A stretch of DNA of 64,000 nucleotides from Lithodes maja. Taxonomy: Eukaryota > Arthropoda > Malacostraca > Decapoda > Lithodidae. Below, in pieces: positions 1 to 11,894 of this stretch. Below the pieces are notes generated by a model, which saw nothing but the letters and a program-made list of their open reading frames with translations, was not told the origin of the DNA and did not search any database. The first letter of the stretch is position 1, and each line of letters starts with the position of its first letter. The stretch spans positions 1 to 64,000 of the forward strand of contig JBAKBP010006615.1 of the NCBI GenBank assembly GCA_037953745.1. Direction: 5' to 3'. The position numbers were made by a program, and so were the translations under genes.

Positions 1-1816
1 GTCTAGTACATCTGCTACTAAATCTAAACTTTCCCAAAGTGATTAAGACAGTTGTAACCGAGTCCGATGACTCTATTGCTATAGCTCCCTCTCGCCCCGC
101 CAAGAGGCCCAGGACCTCAGATGGACCATCGTCGGGGACGCCTGCTCCGAAACCCCGGCGATCTAAGTCTCGTTCGCCTCTGGTGGAACTATGATTGCCC
201 TCACCTCTACTACATCAAGAGGTGAAACGTCGACGTCCTAAATCCCCTTCCTGCCAGACGAGCGGCGTAGTGAAGTCGAAGGACAAAGGGAAATCCTCAA
301 AGCGGTCTGTGGCGAAGTCTTCTAAGAGTAAGACCTCTACTGATAAGCCGGAATATTCCTCTTCTGCCTCCCGCCGGGATCCCTCATCAACCACGGATGC
401 TAGTGAAATTGGCCACACTGTTTCTCCGCGGCAGCCTCAGGCTCCACCATCAAAGAGAAAAACAGCATTTTAAGATCCCCCCGCCGGGAGACACTGCAAA
501 AGTCTCTCGCCATTCCGGTGCTCGTGGAAGATCGTACCAGCAGTATAACTTCAGGCAGACAGTCTCATGATGTATTGCAGGCTTTGAAGCAAATGAGTAG
601 CTCGGTGGCAGAGCATATGGATGGCTCTCCTGTCCCAGACCTTTGGCAGGATGAAGAGACTCTGCCCGGTGTTCCGCCTTCACAGACACGAACACAAGAC
701 ACTGCTGACCGGACTGGGGAGAGACTTGTTCGGAGGCCTCCACTGTTCCCCCAGCCCAGCCACCGGGTATCACATATCTGCAACAGCAATTAGCAGACAT
801 GGAGGAGATACCGTCTGGCCAACGATCGTCTCTTTCACATACTGGAATGCGGGCCTCGGAATCTCCTCGCCCCTTGTCTGCGTCTGTCCAGGAAGGTGGA
901 ATTTTAGTGACAAATGAAAAGTTTCAGGAGTGGCTTGACTTTGTCAAGATAGTGAGAGAGGAAAAACAAGTGAAGGTCCCAGCAGCTACGGCTCCGGTGG
1001 CATGACATCTTGGCCAAGTGCAAGTTTTACCTCAAGTAGATTTTACTTCTCCCCCCCCCCCCCCCCCCCTCTGTCACTGAAACCCCGGTTGCTGCTCCGT
1101 CGGTTTCTGCAGCCTTGTTACCTTCTAAGCTCAATATTTTAGTGGATTTGATTCCACCTCCCCTTGATCGTGCAGTTCTATCTAAGAAAGGCCCTATGCC
1201 TTTTGTTATATGGTCCTGATAAGTATTGGACAGTCCTTACGCCTACTCGCCCTGAGGTCGCGCAGTTGACAGTCGCCGGTGAATTGCCTGTGCCAGAACA
1301 TTAGTTCGTTGAAATGAGTGAGGCTAAGAAACTAAGGGCCAAGAACCAAGCCGGAGATGTGTTAGATGTAGTGATCAAAGCCATTCCAAGTATTTATAAT
1401 CCTGAGTTCTTTCGTCTACTCACAGTCCCTGGCCCTACTTCCCGCATCCTCTGTGAAATTATTTTCAGACTGGGTCTAAAACTGATGGCCTTAACGATGT
1501 TAAATTGTTGCAGGGGCTGACCCCCGAACTTAACACTGTCCCTCAGATGGATGATTCAGGTCTTCCAGTAATAAACATAGAAGGATAGGGTTTGGGGCAG
1601 TGGGCTGGGTGGGGACAAGAGGCCCAGCTGTTTGCCAGCACAATTACTAATAAAAGCAGTCATCAGCTGCCGCTGGAGGATCACCATTGGTTCTCTAAGC
1701 CAGTTGACCAGGCGAAAGGGGTTCCTAAGGATATGTTAGACTTCCTGAGTGCTCCCAAATTAATGTTGTGTCAGCTGACTGAGCCATTTAGTTCACCTAT
1801 TCAACTACAAATTGAT

Positions 1817-2374
1817 CTATCTATCTATCTATCTATATGCTCAGGCCCAATCCCCATTTTGGGGGTATCCGACTCAAGACAGAGCAAGAACAGGAAAACA
1901 CAAAAACAACATAAAACAAAAAATAAACACAGATAAAAAAAACAAACTCACACACATCCAGGTCACCCAGGAGAAGACGCAGAGACAAGGGTTACCAAGG
2001 TCGCTCCAGCACTCCCCCGGCCCCTGACCACCCGGAGAGGTTCCGATCTCGGCAGGCAGACATGCAGCGGAGCCAAAGCCACAAGCCCTCCCACCACACT
2101 TCCAGGCACACCCTTCATATTAATCGTCCCCCCGGGCCAGGCGCCTGATGGACTATTATCTAGTCGAACTTGCGCCCGACCCCTTACTCCAAATGACCAC
2201 GTGTTCACTCAACTATTCACAAGCATTCTCCATTCACTCCTGTCCACCACCACTTCCCCTGCCTGATCTATAGTCATTCCTCTATCATCCAAAGCCTTTC
2301 TTACACAGTCTCTCCATCTCAATGGGGGTCTTCCTGCCCTTCTATCTCCCCTTGTACCTGACTCACATATTCTC
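1817..2374 (-). mobile_element. 5'-truncated LINE with (GATA)n tail, RTE-like
   Basis: The insert is flanked by the 8-bp target-site duplication AAATTGAT (1809-1816 and 2375-2382). Read on the minus strand it has the last 55 codons of an ORF2, a roughly 390-bp 3' UTR, a short hairpin CCCCATTTTGGGG and a (GATA)n tail. The same 3' end recurs at 27681-28048 and 44669-44884. It interrupts the gag region of DIRS C. The family is inferred only from the C-terminal motif, so RTE is tentative. Confidence 0.85.
2209..2374 (-). pseudogene. C-terminal end of LINE ORF2
   Basis: The minus strand reads R-R-A-G-R-P-P-L-R-W-R-D-C-V-R-K-A-L followed by D-R-S-E-W-R and a TGA stop at 2209-2211. The GRPPLRWRD signature is typical of the extreme C-terminus of RTE and related non-LTR reverse transcriptases, downstream of the catalytic palm. 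Only this tail is left, because the copy is 5'-truncated, as usual after incomplete target-primed reverse transcription. It has no catalytic residues. Confidence 0.65.
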
Positions 2375-2851
2375 AAATTGATGAAGACTTTAAAATTAGA
2401 CAGAGAGCCTGGAGGTTGTTATCACAGTTCTTACTGTGTGCCTGGCGCACAGTAAATTGTCTTCTGGACTCTAGCCGTCTCACTGCTTCGAAGCCGAAGA
2501 GTGAGTCAGCCCATAAGGCACAGTTTCCTAAGAGTCCATTTCGTGGTTCATTTCAGTCACAGCAATCTTCAAAGACGCAACCCCGCCACGGAAGCAGTGG
2601 CACAGCTAGAGGCCGTGGTCAGTCCAAGGATAAGGGAAGGTGATTTAGGGGTCAGTCTAAAACTAAACAGACAGGCAGCAATGATAGCAAAGCCTCTCGC
2701 CTCTCTACCAGTCATGTCGAGTCAAATTCCTCCCAATAAAAAAACTGAAACACCACGAAGCTCTCTCACTCACAGGGCCTCGAAATGGCGAGTCGGAAAC
2801 GAGAGCAGCTCTGCCGGACATAGCCAGTCTAGAGACTGGTAATTTTCGGGT

Positions 2852-4011
2852 ATGTTACCGGGCATATCCCTGGCAAACATGGGCAAGGACAGTGGTCCGC
2901 AAGGGCCTCTCGAGGAGATGGTCCCGGCGACCTTGCTTAAGTATTCCCCTAGAATCAATCCCTGTTTCATTAGAGGTGGGATCCATCATCCGGGAGATGG
3001 TGAACAAGCAGATCATTGCCCCAGTAAATTCCAATCAGCCCGTGTACATATCCCGGATATTATTGGTGCCCAAAAGGGACAGCGTTCAGATGAGGCCGAT
3101 CATCGATTTGTCTTATCTGAACCGCTACATTCACAATCAGTCATTCAGGATGCTGACGGTGAATCAGATCAGGCTGACACTGCCGCCGCAAGGCTGAATG
3201 TGTTCCTTAGATCTGACAGATGCCTACTGGCACGTCCCTATAAGCAAACAATTTCAAAAGTACCTGGCTCTGTGCCATGGGAATCAGACATTTGTTTTTC
3301 AAAAGATGCCCTTTGGTCTTAATCTTGCACCTCAAATTTTCACAAAATTAGTTCGACAGGCCTTGGTACCATTGCTGAAAATAGGAATTATGATTTTCTG
3401 GTACCTCGACGATTGGTTAATAGTAGCAAATTCCAAAATCACATGCCTAGAAAATGTACAACAGGTAATTTCTCATATCACCACCCTGGGGTTCAAGGTG
3501 AACTTGTCGAAGTCCAACTTGAATCCCACGAGGGCCATCCAGTGGGTTGGTCTGTTACCGTCAGAGATTCCGCAAGAAGCTCTTTCGGTTTCTGCAATCT
3601 CTGACTACACCGAGGAGGGTTTCTGCAATCTCTGACTACAACGAGGAGGGTTTCTGCAATCTCTGACTACAACGAGGAGGGTTTCTGCAATCTCTGACTA
3701 CAACGAGGAGGGTTTCTGCAATCTCTGACTACAACGAGGAGGGTTTCTGCAATCTCTGACTACAACGAGGAGGGTTTCTGCAATCTCTGACTACAACGAG
3801 GAGGGTTTGGGAGTCACTTGTAGGGTCACTCAACTGGATCAGATTGAAAAGGATAATTTTGGAGGGAAACACGTGCTTTCCGCTTTTGCCGGCAAAAACA
3901 CTATGGCAAATCCCGAAATTAATCCACAATCTACTGGCAGCCTGGGCGAAGCCAGAAGTTTTACACTCCTCTTTGACATGGACAACTCCTCCTCCGACGG
4001 TCTGGATAGAT
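2852..4011 (+). pseudogene. Reverse transcriptase of DIRS C, N-terminal part
   Basis: The frame around 2892-3600 encodes a DIRS reverse transcriptase: PKRDSVQMRPIIDLSYLN, then CSLDLTDAYWHVP (motif A, catalytic Asp), QKMPFGLNLAPQIF (motif B) and FWYLDDWLIVA (motif C with both Asp). A TGA at 3195-3197 replaces the Trp seen in A (PPEGWMCSLD). Downstream the gene is broken by the minisatellite at 3587-3806. It then continues as LEGNTCFPLL and the RNase H start, where element A interrupts it at 4011. All catalytic RT residues remain, but the gene is dead. Confidence 0.9.
3587..3806 (+). repeat. 31-bp minisatellite inside the RT gene of C
   Basis: About seven near-perfect copies of a 31-bp unit (starts TTTCTGCAATC, ends CGAGGAGGG) lie in tandem. 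A single copy corresponds to coding sequence for FLQSLTTTRRV of the RT. The unit length is not a multiple of three, so expansion destroys the frame. The first copy differs by one base (CACCGAGG against CAACGAGG). Confidence 0.95.
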
Positions 4012-4363
4012 TATAGGTTTGACTCCTGCAAGGAGATAAAGAAAACCTAATATTTAGTAGTGGCCCCGTAATCATTGACGATTATGCCTATTACATAAGG
4101 CCTCCTCTTCAAACGCTCATTTACCGTAGTTTGAATCTACCGCGCAGAGCATAAAAAATTGAGGAGCCTTCATCATGAGCGCACGCAACCTCACTCATGG
4201 TTCTGTCATTATGAAATTGGGTTCTCACTACGAAAAAACTTTGTAACAAATAAAAAATAAAAATAAAATAAGAATAACTATTCATAAGCTTTCCATATAC
4301 TCGTGGATGTACTTGTGTGGATATTTGACCAGACGCTGACTTCAGGCGTCATACTTCCTTCTT
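4012..4363. repeat. 3' inverted terminal repeat of DIRS A
   Basis: Starts TATAGGTTTGACTCC and matches the reverse complement of 21716-22025 over about 310 bp. The outermost 40 bp are specific to this end: TTTAGTAGTGGCCCCGTAAT here against TATTAGTGGCCCCTCCAT at the other. A-specific variants (GATTATGCC, CTGCAAGG) distinguish it from B. Confidence 0.92.
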
Positions 4364-4436
4364 CACTGACATATCAAGTAAACCAAAATCCTTAATACAT
4401 CAACGAATGGGAAGGGGATGGTCGGGAGGGCCCCAG

Positions 4437-4544
4437 TCGTCAATGATTACGGGGCCACTACTAAATATTAGGTTTTCTTTATCTCCTTGCAGGAGTCAAA
4501 CCTATAATTTATTAGTGGCCCCTCCATCATTGACGATTATGCCT
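4437..4544 (-). other. Internal complementary region (ICR) of DIRS A
   Basis: This 108-bp block is the reverse complement of the element's 3' end (4012-4082) joined directly to the reverse complement of its 5' end (21988-22025). It thus represents the circle junction CTAATAAAT/TATAGG. In DIRS replication models the ICR templates joining of the two ends into a circle. The variants GATTATGCC and CTTGCAGG match A's own ITRs. Confidence 0.9.
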
Positions 4545-5519
4545 GATATCTAAGACTGGAGGGGGACATTCGTAATCATATCATAACTCTAGCAAAAGCA
4601 GATAATCAAACAACCACATAGTATTCTTACTTTGTAAAAAAGATATATTTTGCGCATAAACTTTATACAGCATATATATTCAAAAAGGGGTACAAGCAGG
4701 AGCGTGCTTCGAAGAAGCCTGCTTGAATAAAAAAGGGTTAACTCTGAGACTCTGTACACAGATCTGCTAGTTAACCCGGGAACTGCGGGAAGACTCTTAA
4801 GAGTTCCCCCGGCGGACTGCGGGGAGACTCTTGAGAGTAAGTAAAACAAAAAATCAACTTTTGACATCGAAAAAAAAAAAATATATTTTTATTTTTTTAT
4901 TTTTTTATTTTTTTTTGGCCCCTGGGCCATGCAAAATCTCAGTCCTCTACCTCCCCTCCTTCCCCACTTTCCTCCTCTCCTTCAGTTATCACCTATTTTC
5001 CCTGTTATTCCCTTATTCTGAGGTATATTTTCGTGCTAACATTAGCGAGTTGCAAGCAGGGTGTTGTCATCACTGATGGCAAGCGAGTGCAAGAGAGAGA
5101 GAGAGAGTATCGATCGACTGTGTCTCAGTGGCCTTGGGGGAAATTGGCGGGAAAGCAGGTTGCCTCACCCATACATTATACAACTCGCGGGCTATATCTC
5201 CGATTTTGACCATCCAAACGCTGTTTTCACTCGTTTTATTGTTGTTTCAGGTTAATACCTTTATAATCAACCCATAATAGGCGCATATGGATAAGTATTA
5301 ATGCTATTAATGGTACAATGAATATTTTAGTGACGGAAACACCTCAAATACGTCAGCACAGGGGGACGTTTCCAATTACCCCCATGCGCACTTGTTAGGT
5401 TAAGAAGGCACCCCACTTAAAGTAAGTGGTGAAAAATAAAAACTTATAAGTCTACATGTGCACATATAAACCCCATTAAACTAGTGGATATATTCCTAAA
5501 AATATACCCAAACATAAAA
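4545..5519 (-). other. Non-coding 3' region of DIRS A
   Basis: No gene seen. It lies between the ICR and the B insertion point. It contains a T-rich stretch at 4869-4916, a pyrimidine-rich CCTCCCCTCC block near 4950, and an AG repeat near 5092-5107. Parts resemble 26520-26830 in C and 6060-6355 in B, so it is element sequence and not host DNA. Confidence 0.6.
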
Positions 5520-5872
5520 TATAGGTTTGACTCCTGTAAGGAGATAAAGAAAACCTAATATTTAGTAGTGGCCCCGTAATCATTGACGAACATGCCTATT
5601 ACATAAGGCATCCTCTTCAAACACTCATCCGCCGTAGTTTGAATCTACCGCGCAGAGCATTTAAAAAAACTGAGGAGCCTTCATCATGAGCGCACGCGAC
5701 CTCACTCATGGCTTCAGTCATTATGAATTGGGTTCTCACTACGAAAAAACTTCGTAAAAAATAAAAACAAAAAGAAAATAAGAATAACTATTCAATAAGC
5801 TTTCCATCATATCGTGGATGTACTTGTGTGGATCTTTTGACCAGACGCTACTACAGGCGTCATTCTTCCTTC
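5520..5872. repeat. 3' inverted terminal repeat of DIRS B
   Basis: Complement of 13867-14179, with the B-specific variants GAACATGCC and CTGTAAGG. It ends near CATTCTTCCTTC, before a spacer that leads to the ICR. Confidence 0.9.
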
Positions 5873-5944
5873 ACTGACATATCAAGTAAACCAAAATCCT
5901 CAATACATCAACAAATGGGAAGGGGATGGTCGGGAGGGCCCCAG

Positions 5945-6052
5945 TCGTCAATGATTACGGGGCCACTACTAAATATTAGGTTTTCTTTATCTCCTTACAG
6001 GAGTCAAACCTATAATTTATTAGTGGCCCCTCCATCATTGACGAACATGCCT
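5945..6052 (-). other. Internal complementary region of DIRS B
   Basis: Also 108 bp and organised like the ICR of A: complement of B's 3' end joined to complement of its 5' end. It carries B's own variants (CTTACAGG, GAACATGCC), so it pairs with B's ITRs better than with those of A. Confidence 0.9.
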
Positions 6053-6733
6053 GATTCTAAGACTGGAGGGGGACATTCGTAATCATATCATAACTCTAGA
6101 AAAGCAGATAATCAAACAACCACATAGTATTCTTACTTTTGTAAAAAAGAGATATTCGGGCACATATACTTTATACAGCCTAAATCTTCAAAAAGGGGTA
6201 CAAGCAGGAGCGTGCTTCAAAGAAGCCTGCTTGAAAAAAGGGTTAACTCTGAGACTCTGTACACAGATCTGCTAGTTAAGAAGGCACCCCACTTAAAGTA
6301 AGTGGTGAAAACTAAAAACATATAAGTTTTACATGTGCACATATAAACCCCATTAACTAATGGATATATTCCAAAAAATGAATTCTTGTACATTCGTAGA
6401 AGTACTGAACTCGTGTACTTATGGAGAAGTAATTACTTCAAAAGTAAAAGTCGTAGTTGCAACTACCGAGATTTCTCAAAAATCTAATGCTTCACAGCCA
6501 AGGCTACTTACAACAAGAATTGTTGTAACACCACCATTGGCCTTTAGTACAATTTCCTGCAATGAATACTACAGAGAATTTTTTTATAATACAATGCCTA
6601 CCAACAGTATCACAGCTCGTATGTTCCGAACACATACTCCGGAGGGGTCTAGGGTGTCCTATGTCACACTGACTGCACCCTCCCCCCCCCCTTTTTCTTG
6701 AATTTAAACAAAACGTGACTAAAAAAGGGCCAA

Positions 6734-7269
6734 CTAGACCCTCTGCTGTAAAGCTATACATGGCAAGGAAGGCTTGTCTAGAGCTACTGAAAGGTATTGA
6801 GTCAAAAACTCCTGATTAGAGGCCCACAACTGTGTGGACTTAATAACCTCCATCGAAAGATTATTAAGGAAACGTAAAGAGGCTGTCCCCTTGCGTAAAT
6901 CGTGGGTCCCACCCACAACGCCGGGATTCTTCTCTCTAAAGTCCTCGACCAAGAGAGAAGCCAGTGTACGCTCCATCAAGCGTTCACCCGGACTTGCGAC
7001 CCATAAAGCACCCTGGTGATTTTAGAGGTGCCATTCTTAAATATTTGGTTAGAGCTTACACTGGGCAAAAAACGATGGTGCACCTTTCCCCTTTCCAACG
7101 CCGGCACCGTGAACTCCGAAAACACGTGTTCACTGTGCTCATTCTTGGCTATGAATCCTGGGGAAGGTGCAATGTGAATACACTCATGAAGCCTATCAAA
7201 CCTGAGGCAATTAGGTGTGTTGCTCATCGCCGCCAGCTCAGATACTCTGTTCCCGGTAGCCAAAGCCAA
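6734..7269 (-). pseudogene. Tyrosine recombinase of DIRS B, C-terminal remnant
   Basis: Two frames cover the YR catalytic domain: MALATGNRVSELAAMSNTPN at the 7269 side with catalytic Arg, and GGTHDLRKGTASLRF with FLTQYLSVAL (H-x-x-R and Tyr) at 6734-6979. A frameshift near 6977 separates them. Upstream, DNA-binding N-terminal sequence present in A (SHWQSFTSW to LMPTWSLDKA) is absent, because the frame around 7290 jumps straight from FTNQYT to MALATG. A 10-11 base C run (sense strand G) lies about 40 nt beyond the stop. Confidence 0.85.
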
Positions 7270-7376
7270 AAGGTATATTGATTCGTGAATATCTTGGTCA
7301 CGTCGCTACCATATGGTGCTAGCCACTTGGCCTCCTGAATGTCCATAATGAACAAGTCCGCGAGGTTTCTAGGTTG

Positions 7377-8560
7377 CTAATTGTGTTCTAAGTGGAACAA
7401 CCCGACCGGGAGTGACACTGGGTGCGTGCACCACGTGTTCACATGCTGGTACCACACTGCGCCGGCCACAGGGGCGCGATTAGCGAGACTACGCCTCGCT
7501 AATCCTGTAGTTCGTTGACTACGTGGCACATTAGAGACGCGTCTGGCGGCGGAAAATAGATAAATAGAACTTAATCTGTTCTCGTCCGTCATCAGAGCGT
7601 CAGGTCCGCCCGCCGGCGTTATCGTCCGGCGGGTGAGGTACAGTGGGAGTTTGTGAGTTTTCTCAGACGCAAACAAATCCACTTGTGGATGGTAATGCTC
7701 CGCACACGCAAGAGTGCCGATTCTACTGATGTGCTTTGTCTCTGAGACAGAGCGTCTGCCCAGACGTTTGCTACGCCTGGGAGATAAGATGCGTGAAGAT
7801 GAATGTCCAGCCTGTTGGCTAGTATAAAAATCTTTTCTGACACGTTTAGCCACTTCCGAGATCTCATTGACCCTTGTTTCTGAATACAGTGAACCACATT
7901 CAGATTGTCCATTCTGAAGGCCACCGACTTGCCCCGTAAAGCAGAGCCGTGAGCCTGAAGGACAGATAAGGGGACTAGTAAGTCTTTGACATTTATGTGG
8001 AAGATTTCTAAATGGGACCAAAACATTTGACCCTGATGCCCGAGGTTTGACTAAAAGCCCCAACCTATCGTTCCTGACGCATCCAAGTCCACCCATACCG
8101 ACGGCGGAGGAGAGGTTCATGACATGACTTCGTGCAACCTTTCCCTCGTCACCCAAACCGCTAGTAAGTTGTGTAATAACGTTGGGATAGGCCATACGAT
8201 CCCCGCCGGTAATAGTGGGAAAAGTTTGTTGCCCTCCAGGATTAAACGTTAGACTTACAACCGGCCCAACTTAACAGTTAGCTGAACCCAGTTTGAGAGA
8301 ACCGACTAGAGATTCCCAAAGTCTCTGTGTCGTAGTCAGACTGTGGAGAAACATAAACGTTTTTTTCGAAATCTGTTTCGAGTGTCCACACTCTGACTCA
8401 GAGTGAGAGAAGCTGTGTCCTCGACCAGCCCTATCCCCTGAAATACTCGTGGGGGAACAAGGGTTTGACTTTTACTAAGTTGACCTTGAATCCTAGAGAT
8501 AAGAGATGGTTTAACGTAACGTAGACATAAATGATGCGTAAGTTTTGTTTCTGCCACCAC
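7377..8560 (-). pseudogene. RT remnant, RNase H and methyltransferase-like region of DIRS B
   Basis: The minus strand retains the RT thumb region (TLVPPRVFQGIGLVEDTASL), RNase H (HINVKDLLVPL, SVAFRMDNLN, GVANVWADALSQ) and the following DLFAS-type region. The palm before motif C is missing. At motif C the sequence reads W-Y-L-G-E-stop where A has W-Y-L-D-D-W. A second open frame, 7377-8195, overlaps it and corresponds to the upstream part of the YR frame of A. Non-functional. Confidence 0.82.
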
Positions 8561-8634
8561 CAGTTATTCGCCCAGATACCACCAGACCCTGATCCCTTGT
8601 TCTAACAAGGGCATCAGGGCTTGCGGGGACCTTG

Positions 8635-9656
8635 CTAGAATGCTTGTGCCAAATTGAAAACCGTCTTCCAAACTGCTGGTGAAATCAAAGAAGGAATTAG
8701 AACTGGAGACCGAACTACTTGGCTTGCAATACGGTCAAGAAGTTTCTTCACTACGAACATCCTCAGATCCTGCCTTGCTCGAACTGCCTCTAATAAGGCC
8801 GTCCGAATATCTCCTAAAGACTTGGATGGAAGTCTGGAGAAGCAAGCGCCGGGAAAGTTCAATGGCTTTCCTGACTTCCGCGGCTTCTATTGCCTGAGAA
8901 GAGCGTAACAGAGACTTTGTTACTTGCTGGGAACCAGATATTGCGAAAACAGTTTAAACGCTTTCCCTCTTAACCTAAACTCACGGTCTATGTAAGCTGG
9001 GGAAGACGTGCTAAAGGAGCTTATAATTCGCCCAACTTGATTATTTGGGGGGTGGCAGTCAAGCAGAGGGGACTCCGCCGGCACCAAAAATCGGAAGAGA
9101 TAACCAAGAATGGCGTTCTGGAGGGATTTGGTGGGAAGAATAAGTCATGGTTATAATAACTTGGGATGTCCTTAATATGAACATCCAAAACATTTCCGTA
9201 ACACTGACACAAGCGGATGGTTAGGTATTTTTTTGCTAAAGCAAAGGATGTAGCCAGAGGTCGCACATTCGTAGACAGCGCGGGATCTCCCGTATCAAAA
9301 GGAGTTTCCGGCGTAGGGCCAAAGAACCTATTAAGTGCATTCACTAGTAGTCCCTCAATCTCTTCCGCCGGTACATACCTAGCCGATGACGAACTCCGTG
9401 GAGATTCGACAGTACCCTGAGAGTCGCCTAGAAGGTGACTGGACTCTTCAACCTCCATCTCTGAGACCAGAGATCGTTGTTCTTTATCCGTTAAGTCTGG
9501 TTTATCATGGGAAGATCCCGCCGAAGCCGGGACCTCCACATGTTGCCATGTTAAAACTGGGATAGAAGATGGTACATCGGCATCCCGGTGGACGTCAGCA
9601 CTAGTTGAGTCACAAAGGGATGTGTTCTGTCCTGCCAGGACTGTGAGTATCGCCAT
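8635..9656 (-). pseudogene. gag-like ORF fragments of DIRS B
   Basis: The frame 9021-9656 starts at an ATG and reads DVHRDADVPSSIPVLTWQH, then EEIEGLLVNALNRFFG and GNVLDVHIKDIPSYYNHD, matching the second gag frame of A. After a break, 8635-8862 reads SLGDIRTALLEAVRARQDLR and SPAVWKTVFNLAQAF, matching the third. Sequence then jumps into RT motif C, so the basic Lys/Gln-rich gag tail is deleted. Function is inferred from gene position in DIRS. Confidence 0.7.
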
Positions 9657-10440
9657 ATACCTTGGCTATGGCTGTCCCTCGCTTGCGAGCTCGGTATACT
9701 CTCTGAAAGAGAGCCCTGTAAAGGTTTATGATAATTAAAAGCTCCCATAGCTCATTAACACCTTGAAAGCAGAGCTGGTGAGCAAAATCATAAAGTATAC
9801 TAATTAATTTAATTTATATTTAATTGTATTAAAATAAATTACTATAAATAAACAATATTATCATAATATAATCATAGAAAATATATATGTTTATTATGAA
9901 TCAGTTATTAAATTATTTCATTAACAAAATAAAATTAATATAGGGATACCTGAGCGTAACGGCGTTGAACATACAGCAATGAGAGGTTCAAGTGCCGACA
10001 TGACCGAGACTGGGGGAAAACTACCCCGCCCCCGGGAACTACCTGGTCACCTGGTGCAACACCGGAACTCTGCCCTGGAAAGAGAAATTTCCGGGGATTA
10101 ATGCTCATAGGGTTACACCCAAAAAATGGTACAAAATATGTGCCTCAAAACCGCCGGTCAACGAACCGTAGCACTCCAACACTACTTTTCGTTTTTCCTT
10201 TAGTTTCATATTAACCCTTTCACGCATTTATGACGCAGAGGTTGCTAGATTTATCAATGAGAAATAGAGTTCTCTCTCTTATAATTACCTCTCCAAAATT
10301 AGTTTTCTGCCCACAGCTAACTCAAAGACAACTGCAGAGGCTGAAGTAACTAAACTGAAGGTTTCTAAATACCCCTGATGGTAACAAAGGCTTTAAAGAA
10401 TCCCCATTAGGCTCAAAATCGCGTCATATGTCGGAGAGGG

Positions 10441-11297
10441 TTAAAGATTTCAGGATATCTTTACCTGTCCAGAAGATTTAAGCCTATCATCTGAATCCTC
10501 ATAAAGATGAAGCATATCTTTATTAATTTAAAGATGAAGTCTTTCAAGTATCCCTTTACACTTGAAACACTAGTAAGATTCCGGCATCTTTTTATCCCCT
10601 AAAAAGTCTAAGCCTATCTCAATCGCTAATCCGGCTTTTCCCAGAAGCCCTCATAGATCGCCGTCTTGAAGGCCGTGATACCCTATTGTATCAATCAATT
10701 GTTTGGCAAATTATCGCGAATTGCAAATCAGTTAATATAACCACCCGAAGGTACCACCGCCGGGTTTTATATGTAATGTCAAACCAATTGTACCTGCCCC
10801 AGACCTTTTTTGTAAAAAGGTCGCCGGGAGGGAAAGACTAAACAAACAAACAGCATTGTTTCAATGGCTTATTAAAGATTTCAGCATAGCTTTTACCTGT
10901 CCAAAAGAATTAAGCATAACTACTGAATCCTCGTAAAGATGAAGCATATCTTTTTTAAAGATGAAGTCTTTCAAGTATCCTTTTACACTTGAAACACTAG
11001 TAAGATTCAGGCATCTTTTTATCCCATAAAAAGTCTAAGCCTATCTTTATCTCTAATCCGGCTTCTCCCAGAAGCTCATAGATCGCCGTCTTGAAGGCCG
11101 TGATACCCTATTGTATCAATCAATTGTTTTGGCAAATTATCGTGAATCGCAAATCCGTTAATATAACCACCCAAAGGTACAACCGCCGGGTTTTATATAC
11201 AATGTCAAACCAATTATACCTACCCCAGTCCTCTTTGTAAAAAGGTCGCCGGGAGGGAAAGACCAAACAAACAGACAGCATTGTTTCAATGGTTTTG
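10441..11297 (-). repeat. 431-bp tandem duplication in the leader of B
   Basis: The block starting TTAAAGATTTCAG at 10441 recurs at 10872 with a few differences and runs through ACAGCATTGTTTCAATGG. The single-copy counterpart in A lies around 20300-20745. The copies have diverged, so the duplication is not very recent. Confidence 0.85.
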
Positions 11298-11372
11298 AAA
11301 AGCCGAGAAAACCATGTCCAACAGGTGTCAGCATGGTCACCTAGATAACTGTGTGGAGCCCCCTTCGCCGGG

Positions 11373-11826
11373 AATAACACAGGAAGCCTGATCCCAGGCT
11401 CGACCACAGAAAACGCAGTTTCTGATGAGCCCTCAAGCGACCAAACTCGTCGGGGTAACTTACCTATTTTAGCCATCCTGACTAAAACTCGGTAAATAAA
11501 AACGGTGTTCTCGGATCAACGAGCAAAACGCCGGAAAGGTAACCCACACCAAACGAGACATTACAGGGGGGGGGGGGGGGCGTAATGCTAAAGCAATGAA
11601 TAACACAGGAAGCCTGATCCCAGGCTCGACCACAGAAAACGCAGTCTCTGATGAGCCCTCAAGAGACCAAGCTCGTCGGGGTAACTTACCTATTTTAGCC
11701 ATCCTGACTAAAACTCGGTAAACAAAAAACGGTGTTCTCGGAGTAACGAGAAAAAACGCCGGAAAGGTAACCCACACCAAACGAGACATATTAACACATT
11801 TTATACAAAGGGTGTGCGCAAAAATA
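11373..11826 (-). repeat. 227-bp tandem duplication in the leader of B
   Basis: AACACAGGAAGCCTGATCCC occurs at 11375 and again at 11602, each followed by the same stretch ending in TCCTGACTAAAACTCGG. A 14-base G run sits at the junction near 11567-11580. Confidence 0.8.
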
Positions 11827-11894
11827 GGGACACCTGAACAGGAGGGCCTAATGCGTAAAGCAAAAACCGGGGCAACGGAAGTCATGACAGACAC
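11469..11894 (-). pseudogene. First gag-like ORF of DIRS B, truncated
   Basis: ATG-initiated frame whose first 35 or so residues match the N-terminus of the first gag-like ORF of A, including the Cys/His cluster PSCSGVPIFAHTLCIKC. Beyond that it runs into leader-type sequence instead of the Ser/Arg-rich body, so it is a broken remnant. The cluster (Cys-x8-His-x2-Cys-x2-Cys) could bind zinc. Confidence 0.5.

Larger units (their letters stand above)
1..2842 (+). pseudogene. Degenerate gag-like region of DIRS C
   Basis: Short frames on + match the gag-like ORFs of element A. A basic, Ser/Arg-rich part (KRPRTSDG, RRSKSRSP) lies at about 90-190. A segment with VLDVVIKAIPSIYNPEFF at 1368-1410 corresponds to VLDVNIKAIPNYYHHDYF of A. 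A C-terminal Ser/Gln/Lys-rich tail lies around 2500-2640. Frameshifts and stops break it into pieces, and a LINE is inserted at 1817-2374. A poly-C run near 1050-1070 adds a likely frame break. DIRS gag is thought to form the particle. The assignment rests on position and similarity to A, not on a diagnostic domain. Confidence 0.6.
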
